Origin: Cristatella mucedo
Lineage: Eukaryota > Bryozoa > Phylactolaemata > Cristatellidae
DNA: 64,000 nucleotides
Reading direction: 5' to 3'
Assembly (NCBI GenBank): GCA_009760855.2
Contig: WPIO01000021.1
Coordinates: 64,001-128,000 of the forward strand
Position 1 is the stretch's first letter; every line of letters begins with the position of its first letter. The position numbers and the translations under genes are program-made. Shown one piece after another: positions 34,863 to 64,000 of this stretch. The notes under the pieces were generated by a model that saw only the letters and a list, made by a program, of their open reading frames with translations, ran no database searches and was not told the DNA's origin.

Positions 34863-37020
34863 TGACACCTCTAGACTGTCATATTGTCTTTGTCTCGAGT
34901 ATACCTATTATGGCAGCACATACTCATGAGCATTTTGACTGAGAATCTTCACAAAGCATAACTGCCAAGCTCCAGACATAACCTACAAAGCAAATGTCTA
35001 ATCTCGATTGAGCAGACATGATAGCCAAAGGAAAACCGGGCGCATCCATCTTGAGCGGTCAATGTGCATCTTTTGAGTTTTTCATTATTTTACACCAGGC
35101 AGGATCAAGATCTTAAAAGTTGTCTTGCTACCCATAAGCTAGTGTGCCTCCACGATAGGGCTGCTCATACAGCATATCTATCTACTCATTTTCCTTTGTG
35201 GTAGCCTTGGAATACCAACGTTAAAATCTTTGAATTCCAACGCTTTGGATTTATTCTATAAGCATATCATATCCATTCATGCTGCTCTGCCTGGGGTGGA
35301 CTTATTACACACCACTTTAAAGAACCATTAAAATAGTCAAACCCAAGGTTCCAAGCCTTCTCGCCCCTTCGATTCGTGTATTTAAGCTATACCACGACAA
35401 CCGAAAATAATCTCTGTCCGAATGCTTTTTTCTTCTGTAGAGTAAATCGCGAGTGAATGTAAATTAATGAGCGACTTGACTAGAAAGGCTAGTAACTGTA
35501 TTGACTTACAGTAACAATAAGGGAGTGATCAAATAAAAATCAGTTGCATCGATGCCTAGATGCATCCATACATTCTGCATATGTATATATATATATATAT
35601 ATATGTATTCAAATAAAGTTTTGTCTGCACGCGTGGTTGAAACTCTTCTCGCTCGAAAGTTTCGCGATAGATTCGCCCAAGATTTGGTGGATCATAGGAA
35701 GCAACAAGACACTGCAAGCTGTGTGCAGACCGGAAGCCCGACGTTCTCACAAGTTGACGGCTTCTTTCTCATGCTGGGCTGGCTCATGGGCTCTGTTCCA
35801 TGGCCGGCTCAAATAGCTGTCAGAGACTGGATAGTGAGTGGCTATGAATGCGGCTAAGAGGCGGCTTGCTGCTGACACCGACATCCTATAAACGCATAAC
35901 AGCCAACATTATAATACCCGCAGCGAACTTGAGCTCGGTGCAGACGTGTAACTAAAATCACTTCCTCTGCATCCTACGAAAAGCAAGTGATGTTTTCGAC
36001 AAACCAGCTTTCAGTTAAGAGTCTCCTAGCCTAACTGCGTGGTCAAACTTACTAGTTATACAGTGAAATGCACGTACAGCTGTTTATATTCTAGCGTTAC
36101 CTATTGCTGCCTACCGTCTATTCTTAACCTCATTTGTAGCTCAGTTTTGCACATTGATTGTATTTTCTGTCCTGCCCCCGATTCTGGAACTTTATATCCA
36201 GCCGTCCGAAGCTGTTATTTATAGGCTACTAGCTTAATTGACTGCCCTCCTGACACAGCTTTTCTTCTTACTTTTTCTTTGCTGCATGTAATAAAGGATA
36301 ATAGCTACCAAATACGTGCACACGTCGAAAGCCACTTAATATTTTGGAAAGCTACAGACAAATCTTCAGAGAAGAGCTCCTAACTAGTCTTTGTGGCTTT
36401 ACTGTGATATACATGACCATACACAGCCCGAGAATAGGATTTGAAAAAGTAGCTTCAAAACAAAGTATCCATAAATCTTCCATTTCGGCAGTTCCGTAAC
36501 AAAAAATTGCATACTCATATAAAAATATCGATGGGCAAAACAAGCAGCTCATACAATCTTTAAAAAGGCAACACTGCTTTGGTTTTCGGCCACAATTTTC
36601 AGCAAGAGATGCTATTCAGTTGCAGTCGGCGTAAAGTGTTGGCAATAATAGTTGTATTTAAATTCTCTGTGTGCAGTCCTTCCGTGCAAGTTAGTCAAGG
36701 TGAACTCAAAACTAAAGTTAACGATGTATACGACTGATTGGTATTACACACTGGACAACGGCATGAGCACTCCTTAGCAAAGGCCTTGGCATTTATCATA
36801 TAGAGGTACTACTTTTGGTCAACAGGGGCATCTCAGCATATATAGACCATTTTACCTTGGCTCCAGATCGCCGGCTGTGGTGCCTGGGTTGCTTAGAAGT
36901 TGTTACTTCTCTGCCTGTGCTACCAGTGGTTGAGTGTTGCACCACACCAGATTGACTTGCTAGACGGTCACCAAGATCCTAAAAGTTTATTAAACAATTC
37001 ATTCAGGTAGATCAACAACG
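34863..37020. other. No recognisable gene
   Basis: It includes a short (TA)n at about 35583-35604 and several ~60-100 codon frames with no domain. A possible minus-strand coding-like string KAWNLGFDYFNG near 35370 could be a further exon of the decaying gene at 33-34.5 kb, but its splice sites are not convincing. Confidence 0.3.
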
Positions 37021-37025
37021 ATAAT

Positions 37026-37398
37026 AACAATGTAAATTGTGTAGTATCCTCAGGGAACTTAGTCTCTTCCTAGATTATATATGCTGAAGAGGAAGCACGA
37101 TCGAATGATTAGTGGTGGCATGTTCCATGAAAACAGGCATAACATGGTTAGAACTGACATGCAAATGGTCAGCATGCAAATATGGTTGGTTAGTGGCAGC
37201 ATGCAACAGTGTCAGCACACAGAGGGGGATTCAGACGGACCGACTAAATGCCCTGATGGACAGATGTGTCGTTAGCCTATTTTTAAATGTCGTCAAGTCA
37301 GGGGATGTCGTGATGCCAGTCGGAAAAGTGTTCTGGGCTTTTGGAGCATACGAACTACTGTCGTCGAAGGATTTAAGGTTCACACGAGGTGTAGTTCT
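37026..37398 (-). mobile_element. LINE family A, 3' portion (interrupted)
   Basis: Reverse LINE A 3' UTR: CCTCAGGGAACTTAGTCTCT tail, GAAGCACGATCGAATG, ACATGCAAATGGTCAGCATG, then the end of the RT frame (CTGGGCTTTTGGAGCATACG). It is split from its 5' part by the S2 SINE at 37399. Confidence 0.75.
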
Positions 37399-37568
37399 AT
37401 ACTAGCTGATTCAGCAGCCTCTTTTGTATAGCGACAGAACAGCCTTTACTGCTCTTGCCACAGCTTGCTACTGCGATACAGGATCGCCCACCACACGATT
37501 CGAACCCACGACATGGGGAGCGAGGTCGTGAAAACCAACTGCCTTACCAAGTGAGCCATCACGGCTTT
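37399..37568 (-). repeat. tRNA-derived SINE, family S2, inserted in LINE A
   Basis: In plus orientation: GCAGCCTCTTTTGTATAGCG, GGATCGCCCACC, GATTCGAACCCACGAC (B box reversed) and CTTACCAAGTGAGCCATCAC. It breaks the LINE A copy at 37026-38240, so it is younger than that copy. Confidence 0.85.
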
Positions 37569-38240
37569 GAACGACTAGATTCATAAAAGCAGGTGGTACT
37601 ATGTTAAGCCTCGTATGGGATTAGGTTTAATAGGTAGGCTAGAGCCAAGGAATGAAGAGACCTAAAAGCTATTGATGGAAACTCGAATTCGATGCGATGC
37701 TTGACACGGAGCCAGTGCAGGTCGGCGAGAAGTGGTGTGATGTGACAACTGCCGAGCTCATGACAGACAAGCCTAGCTGCAGCATCTCACGACAGCTGCA
37801 ACCACCTGACTACACAGGCCGGTAAGCCAGCACAGCAGTGAGTTAAACAAGTCGAGACGGGATGTGTAGAATGCAGGGACCAAATAAGCAAGCCCGAATA
37901 TTAGCAATATTGAGTAGCTAAAAGTAGGTAGACCTTACTGAGGAGCTGATGTGGTTATCTAATATAAAAGGTCATTTTGGAACAGGACACCTAGGTTTCA
38001 ATCAGATCCCACACGAAATATGCTAGCAAAGCTGAGTTTGAGCTTCAGGTTTTTTATTTCTGAATTACACTTTGTTTGCCCCTAACTAGTAAGTTGGTTG
38101 TGTCATCAATTTAGGAATGTTTGCTGCTATCTGTGTACAGATGTCATCAATACATGCAGCAAAAGTATTGAGAGCATTCGACTTGCTGGAAGGCAGAAAG
38201 TGATCAAAGCAAAGGTACAACTGAGTGTCGCCAAGCACAG
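37569..38240 (-). mobile_element. LINE family A, RT portion
   Basis: It continues the minus-strand LINE A after the SINE: reversed LHWLP region (GAGCCAGTGCAGGTCGGCGA), ARLV region, and out to the YADD-adjacent FDP codons, reading CAACTGAGTGTCG at about 38219-38231. Its 5' end abuts the 5' end of the next, plus-oriented LINE A. Confidence 0.75.
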
Positions 38241-38242
38241 TC

Positions 38243-39346
38243 TAGGCTTTCACTTCTATGCAGATGACACTCAGTTGTACTATCGCTTTGATCCCTCCCA
38301 GCCCTCCAGCACGTCAAATTCTCTCAACTCCCTTGCAGCAGGAATTGATCACATCTGCACATAGGTGGCAGCAAACTTTCTGAAATTAAATGATAAAACT
38401 ATCTTACTAGTTATTGGAACACCAAGTGGGATTCAGAAATAGGAAAGGCTAATGCTTAAAATCGGCTCCTCCAGCATATCTCCTGCTGAATCTGCACGAA
38501 ATCCAGGTGTCATGTTCCAAAGTGACCTTTCATTAGACGCCTGCATCAGCTCCACAGTCAAATCTGCCTACTTTCAGCAATGTAACATAACATTGCTTAA
38601 ATTTGGGTTTGTTTAGATAGGAGTCCAACATAGAAATTGGTCCCTGCACTTTTGCCATCCCGTTTTGTCTTCTGTAAATCACTGCTTGCTGGTCTACCAG
38701 CCTGTGCACTCGGGCGCTTACAGCTGGTGCAAAACTTTGCAGCTAGGCTCGTTTGTTGTTAGCGTCACAGTTGCCACATCGCAACACTTCTCGCCGACCT
38801 GCACTGGCTACCAGTCAAGCATCGCATAGACTTGAAAGTTTTGTCACTAACATTTAGGTCCCTTCATTATTTGGCTCCAGCCTACCTATCAGATTTACTC
38901 CCTAGCTAAGCATCGTACCACCTGCTTTCGGAATCTAACTGTTTACCTATACCTCGGACAAATCTCAAATCCTTTGGAGACCCTGCCTTTATTTCGAATG
39001 TTCCCAAAGCCTGGAACTCAGTTCCGACTTTCGTCACTACATCTCCTGACGCATCCAAATTTAAAAAGAAACTAAAGATGCATCTATTTATCACAGCATT
39101 TAGTGGGTCCCTGTGGTTCGTCCTCTATGTGCTTTTGTGAGCTGACACTGTGCATGCTGCCACTAACCAAAATGCATGCTGACCCTGTGCATGCCACCTC
39201 TAACCACGTTAATCTTGTTGCTTGTTGAGCATGCTACCACTAGCCATTCGATCGTGCTACCTTTGCAGCACACATAAAGTGCCTAAAAGAGATTGAGTTC
39301 TCTGAGGGTGCTTTATAAAATGCATTGTTATTATCACTATTATTAT
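38243..39346 (+). mobile_element. LINE family A, 5'-truncated at the YADD box
   Basis: It starts with FHFYADDTQLYYRFDPSQPS and continues through LHWLP (degenerate) to the 3' UTR and the hairpin tail GAGATTGAGTTCTCTGAGGG with ATT-rich end. Multiple stops are present. It is head-to-head with the preceding copy. Confidence 0.8.
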
Positions 39347-39359
39347 TAATCTAATGCAA

Positions 39360-39517
39360 TATAGTGTACCTCACTCCGTAACACCATAAATTCATAAATA
39401 CTAATTGGGTGTTACGAAAGAGAGTTTTCTACACCACACTCAATGCCTAAGCGGCTTTGGGTACTCATTCAGTAGCCAACAGACTTCATCTCACGCAACA
39501 AAGAGAAATTGAGAAGC
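39360..39517 (-). repeat. Repeat R3, 3' portion, cut at an inversion breakpoint
   Basis: Reverse R3 from the GTAACACC region through CAATGCCTAAGCGG and AGCCAACAGACTTCATCTCA to AGAGAAATTGAGAAGCA, where it stops abruptly at the left arm of the 493-bp inverted repeat. The missing 5' portion of the same family is found at 41062-41112 in the opposite orientation. Confidence 0.7.
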
Positions 39518-40007
39518 ACCTTAACTGCTGGATCAAACCAGCTCTGCGCCTTGCAACACCTTTTTGAAAGTATATGGACAAGACTGGAGGCTACAGACAC
39601 ATTTGTTATGTTAGATATGTATGGCAGCAGCAGGTATATGCATCTCATAAGTAGGACAGAGGGAATAGGGTCTTGAGGGCTAGTGGTCTTCTTCTACTTG
39701 GAGACGACTTTAATGATAAGGTTTACGAGGCAAGCTTGAATGCAGACATTGAGGCCCTGCATAGAATTATGAGCAAGGAGTGGTGTGGTGATGTTACTGA
39801 GGGAGAGAAGTCTGACGGCATGTTACCCTAGGGATAGACTGTCTGATCTTGTCTGTCCTGCTGAAATCGGAAGCTAGAGAAGCAATCTGTTAGATCTCCA
39901 CAAGAATGTCTAGATAAGGAGCAAATCCGAAAGCAGTTATGGAGATGGTTGATGGTCGACATAAGCATTTTGGGATTGTGCATCTGTGATTTGACAATGT
40001 TTTATAG
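39515..40007 (+). repeat. Left arm of a 493-bp inverted repeat
   Basis: It is the reverse complement of 41116-41608 with only a few differences seen (for example TTATGG against CCGTAA reversed, and TTGACAATG against TTAACAATG). Its outer ~35 bp are the reversed first bases of the SINE S1 that lies intact beside the right arm. Confidence 0.9.
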
Positions 40008-40589
40008 AAGCTGGATCTGACCGTTGTTAGGATAGACTGAAAGGATCTGCAGCAGCCCCCGTGTGCCACTCTGAGCTTCTTGGTTTTTAAGTCACAGAAA
40101 GCTGTCGTCTGGTGTGAACATTCAACATGAACAGATTATTGTAGCCCTGGTGATATCCTTGAGTGCACTTGGGTAGCCTCTCTAAGTATGCTCCAACAGC
40201 AATCTTCAAATTGTTGTAGTGATATTTCACTGCCAGCTATTTAAAATTGCTATATTTAAAAGTTTTTCAGAACTCATTTCGTCTGTTGTCCTACAAATGA
40301 TCTCTCATCTATAACAACTGATTTCAAGATTCATTGTTATAACTAAACCGAACCCCCTATGATCTGTATACAGAACTACACAGCACATCTAGCCTGTTGT
40401 CAATGGGGGCAGCCATATCACACCAATTCTGTCTTGGCTTTCCAATAGGTGATGCAGTAGTGGGACCGTCACCGAGTGCTCAGAATTAAGGTTTCGTCTT
40501 TGACAGCTGCCCTAATTTTGACAGTTTCGTTAAGTAGACTACCTCCACCGCTAGCCATCATATCCGACAGCTATCTAAGACAAGGGAGA

Positions 40590-41010
40590 GTCTTCCACTG
40601 TAGCTTACAAAATTTTTAACTAGCTCCCTGGTTATGTCTCGGCTAGATTATTGCAATTCTATGTTGGCCGGGAAAACCAAGAAGCCATTAGGCTACTCTA
40701 GCTGGTAATGAATATGGTTGCAAGCCTAGTTTACAAATCATAAATGTTTGACCGGGTGTCTTCTTTGCTGGAGGAGCTTGGATGGCTGCCGGTTGATCAA
40801 CCATTAAATTTTTCATGCTGACCCACATGGCCCACCATGGCTTGGCTCCTTCATACCTGGCTGAACTGCTGCACCAGATTCAGCCTTCTTCTACTCTCGG
40901 TTCCTTTAAGGACAAGGAATTTGCCATTCCATACCTCTGTTGGTGACACTAGCTTTCGAACTGCTGGTCCCAAACTGTGGAATTCACTTCCATAGTGCTT
41001 TCACAACGAC
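40590..41010 (+). mobile_element. LINE family B reverse-transcriptase fragment
   Basis: Broken frames give LVMSRLDYCNSMLAGK, LVMNMVASLVYKS, SLLEELGWLPVDQPLN and a WNSLP-like end: the ORF2 C-terminal motifs of a CR1/jockey-like LINE distinct from family A. It lies in the spacer of the inverted repeat. Confidence 0.6.
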
Positions 41011-41061
41011 ATCTACTCTCTTTCAGCTAACTATGGCACATCCTTTCCAGCTGTTCTGAGC

Positions 41062-41112
41062 AGCTACCTTCAAGTTACTCACTATCTCAACTGCTCTCCT
41101 GACTCAGCTATG
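41062..41112 (+). repeat. Repeat R3, 5' portion, cut at an inversion breakpoint
   Basis: GTTACTCACTATCTCAACTG, CTCTCCTGACTCAGCTATG, then a switch to unrelated sequence exactly before the right arm. It complements the R3 piece at 39360-39517. Confidence 0.65.
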
Positions 41113-41115
41113 TAG

Positions 41116-41608
41116 CTATATAACATTGTTAAATCACAGATGCACAATCCCAAAATGCTTATGTCGACCATCAACCATCTCCGTAACTGCTTTCGGATTT
41201 GCTCCTTATCTAGACATTCTTGTGGAGATCTAACAGATTGCTTCTCTAGCTTCCGATTTCAGCAGGACAGACAAGATCAGACAGTCTATCCCTAGGGTAA
41301 CATGCCGTCAGACTTCTCTCCCTCAGTAACATCACCACACCACTCCTTGCTCATAATTCTATGCAGGGCCTCAATGTCTGCATTCAAGCTTGCCTCGTAA
41401 ACCTTATCATTAAAGTCGTCTCCAAGTAGAAGAAGACCACTAGCCCTCAAGACCCTATTCCCTCTGTCCTACTTATGAGATGCATATACCTGCTGCTGCC
41501 ATACATATCTAACATAACAAATGTGTCTGTAGCCTCCAGTCTTGTCCATATACTTTCAAAAAGGTGTTGCAAGGCGCAGAGCTGGTTTGATCCAGCAGTT
41601 AAGGTGCT
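41116..41608 (-). repeat. Right arm of the 493-bp inverted repeat
   Basis: Reverse complement of 39515-40007, equal in length. Its distal end runs into the head of SINE S1, which continues intact beyond the arm to about 41726. Confidence 0.9.
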
Positions 41609-41726
41609 CGCCCCAACCAAGGTCTGGCTGAGGTCGTGGACTCAAGCCCCGAGGCATGTGTGAAGCGCCTGAATAGAGAGTATGTTCTCTTGGGGCGCTA
41701 TACAAATGAATTATATTTTTATTATA
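41577..41726 (+). repeat. tRNA-derived SINE, family S1
   Basis: Head AGAGCTGGTTTGATCCAGCA, B box GGACTCAAGCCCC, body GAAGCGCCTGAATAGAGAGT, tail TTCTCTTGGGGCGCTATACA and ATTATATTT end. Its first ~32 bp are duplicated, inverted, at 39515. Confidence 0.85.
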
Positions 41727-41792
41727 AGGCAGCTAATTAAAAAAGCAACACCAGACCAAAATAACTGTTGCACCTTTGGTTCAGTCTCTCCA

Positions 41793-42012
41793 ATGTCATG
41801 TAATGTAATGTATCTCCGTCTGTAACTCGACCAAGTCATACAGACCATGTGGGTTTACACAGGAGAGTTTTGTATAGCACACTCACAGCCTAAGCGGCTT
41901 TCGGTACGCATTCGGTAGCCAACAGACTTCGTCTCATGCAACAAAGAGTAAGTGGGATGCATAACAGAGTCAGGAGAGCAGTTGAGGTAGTGAGTAGCAT
42001 GGAAGTAGCAAT
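41793..42012 (-). repeat. Interspersed repeat R3, near full length
   Basis: It starts at the reversed (ACATT)n tail (GTAATGTAATGTATCTCCGT) and runs through CTAAGCGGCTTTCGGTACGC, AGCCAACAGACTTCGTCTCA and GAGCAGTTGAGGTAGTGAGT. Confidence 0.85.
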
Positions 42013-42185
42013 CTCTACTGCCATTAAAGACAATAGAACGAGTTGTGGCAAACCAGCAAAACTCTTATTCAAAGTTCAAACCTAGCTAGCTATGTTTCAG
42101 TCAGATCTTAGAGCTGATCACTCCACAGAGCCGGCATTGCTTTGGATGTATAAAGACATTCTCATGAATGCAGATTTAGGTTAAT

Positions 42186-43502
42186 TATATCTGTTTGTTT
42201 TGTTGATCTTTCGGAAGCATTTGATACTATGGATTACCAAGTCAGCATCAAGCACCTCTCATCTCGTTTTGGCATCGCTGGCACTAGTACTAAAATGGTT
42301 TCGGTCATACCACGGTGGGAGACTCCAGACCATTGATGTTAACAGGCAACAATCATCCGAGGAACCACTGAAGTGCAATGTTACCCAGGGCTCTGTTTTT
42401 TATTCCACTTCTTCACACAATATTTATTCTCCTTTTTGTCGATGTAATCGATCTATGCTTTCATTTCTATGCTGATGACACACAGCTGTACCTATGCTGT
42501 GATCCCTCCCAGGTTTGAAGCCAGTCTAACTTTCTTACCTCCCTTGCTGTATGTACTGCTACCATATATACATAGATGGCAGCAAACTTTCACAAATTGA
42601 ATGACGATAAAACCAACTTACTAGTTATGGCCAAACCAGATGTGACTCAAAAATTCGCCGCTTAACGCTCAAAATTGGGTATTCCTGCATTTCTTCTGCA
42701 GCATCTGCAAATAATGTAGGTGTCCTGCTCCAAAGTGACCTTTCACTAGATAATCATATCAACTTGACTGTCGTCTGCCTACTTTCAGCTGTGTAACATT
42801 GCAAAAATTTGGGGGTGCTTAGAAGGAGTACCGCATCCATGTTGACTCATGCATTTGCAACATCCCGTCTTGACATCTGCAACTCTTTGCTTGCTGGTCT
42901 CCTGCCTATGCAATCAAGCACTTACAGTTCGTGCAAAACTCAGCTGATAGACTTGTCTGTCGTGAGCGTCAAAGTTGCCACATCAGATAACTTCTCGCCT
43001 ATGTACACCGGCTCCCAATCAAGCAGCTTATTGTCTTCAGCATCGAGTCACTCACTTTTAGGTCCCTTCATTCTCTGGCTCCGGCCTTCCTGTCAAAGCT
43101 ACTCTCCAGCCAGGTTTCGTACACCACCCATTTTTGTGACTCAATCGTTCAGCTGTACCTCGAACCAGCCTCAAATCCATTGGAGACCGTGCCTTTAGTT
43201 TATATGCTGTCATAGCCTGGAACTCACAATCGACTGACGTAATGACATCCCCTGACTCGGTGAAATTTGAAAACAAGCTAAACATGTACCAGTTCTGTTT
43301 CTTACAGCATTCTCTGGGTCCTTGTGATTTTTTTCTTTGTCTACGTGTCACCACGAACGATGTTAAGCATGACGACACCGTGTGTATGCAACCACTAACC
43401 ACAAGGTCATGCTTCCTATACAGCATTTGCAAAATGCCTAGAAAGAGTTTACTTTATATGACGGTGCTATACAAATGTATCATTATGATTACTATTATCA
43501 GA
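42186..43502 (+). mobile_element. LINE family A, longest RT copy but heavily mutated
   Basis: It includes the RT fingers motif VDLSEAFDTMDYQ (42205 on), a GSVF remnant of the GVPQGS block, the FHFYADDTQLYLC box near 42465 and the C-terminal blocks in several frames. It ends with the 3' UTR and a degenerate tail with ATTATGATTACTATTATC. It lies just downstream of the 3' end of the coiled-coil gene, in opposite orientation. Confidence 0.75.
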
Positions 43503-43608
43503 GCACTGTATCGTGCGGTCAGCCGTTTTGCTCGGTGCTAAAAAGTCATGAGCCTGATTTGATCAGGCATTGATCGCTTGTCAGCTGCATTGCCATACAT
43601 CTTGCTGA

Positions 43609-63878
<20,270 letters not shown>

Positions 63879-64000
63879 CTGCATAAAAAAAACGCTAGCA
63901 GACATGGTAGTTGCTAAGTAAGTGCTATAGATACGGTGTGAAAGGTATGGAGCTGCCGCTGCGGCTGAAGCCAAGCTCTTGAGCATCGAAGCAAGTAGAC

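Overview
The window is eukaryotic nuclear DNA, most likely from an invertebrate animal. Reasons: intron-rich genes with consensus GT..AG sites, a TATA-box gene coding for a secreted low-complexity protein, a TMEM203 orthologue, CR1/L2/Rex-like non-LTR retrotransposon remains, tRNA-derived SINEs, a Tigger/pogo transposase relic, and long (TA)n and (GT)n microsatellites. Nothing bacterial or organellar was seen. The species cannot be fixed from the sequence.

Layout. 1-6.6 kb: repeat-rich DNA with no recognisable host gene (LINE and SINE pieces, and copy 1 of a diverged ~2 kb direct repeat). 6.6-7.8 kb: a complete two-exon minus-strand gene for a 196-aa secreted protein (signal peptide, Gly/Tyr-rich part, two Asn tracts, seven decapeptide VPVPV-type repeats), with TATA box and poly(A) signal. 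8-13 kb: a Tigger transposase pseudogene split by younger insertions. 14-30 kb: mostly LINE family A fragments, repeat family R3, SINEs, copy 2 of the ~2 kb repeat and microsatellites. 31.5 kb: intact single-exon TMEM203 (+), its stop codon lying in a 199-bp tandem duplication. 33.1-34.6 kb: an unrecognised minus-strand gene with good splice sites upstream and frameshifts or stops downstream, probably a pseudogene. 37-43.5 kb: LINE A copies, including a head-to-head pair, and a near-identical 493-bp inverted repeat that looks like the scar of a staggered-break inversion. 43.6-63.9 kb: one large minus-strand gene of at least 17-18 small exons coding for a long coiled-coil protein. Its reading phases agree across almost all junctions, its 5' end lies beyond the window, and its introns hold SINEs, LINE tails, a Tigger-like MITE and microsatellites.

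No operon-like arrangement is present. The best system-level observation is the shared 3' hairpin tail of LINE A and SINE S1, as expected if LINE A's reverse transcriptase mobilised the SINE. Splice sites and phases were checked by eye; family names rest on motif recognition, not on searches.
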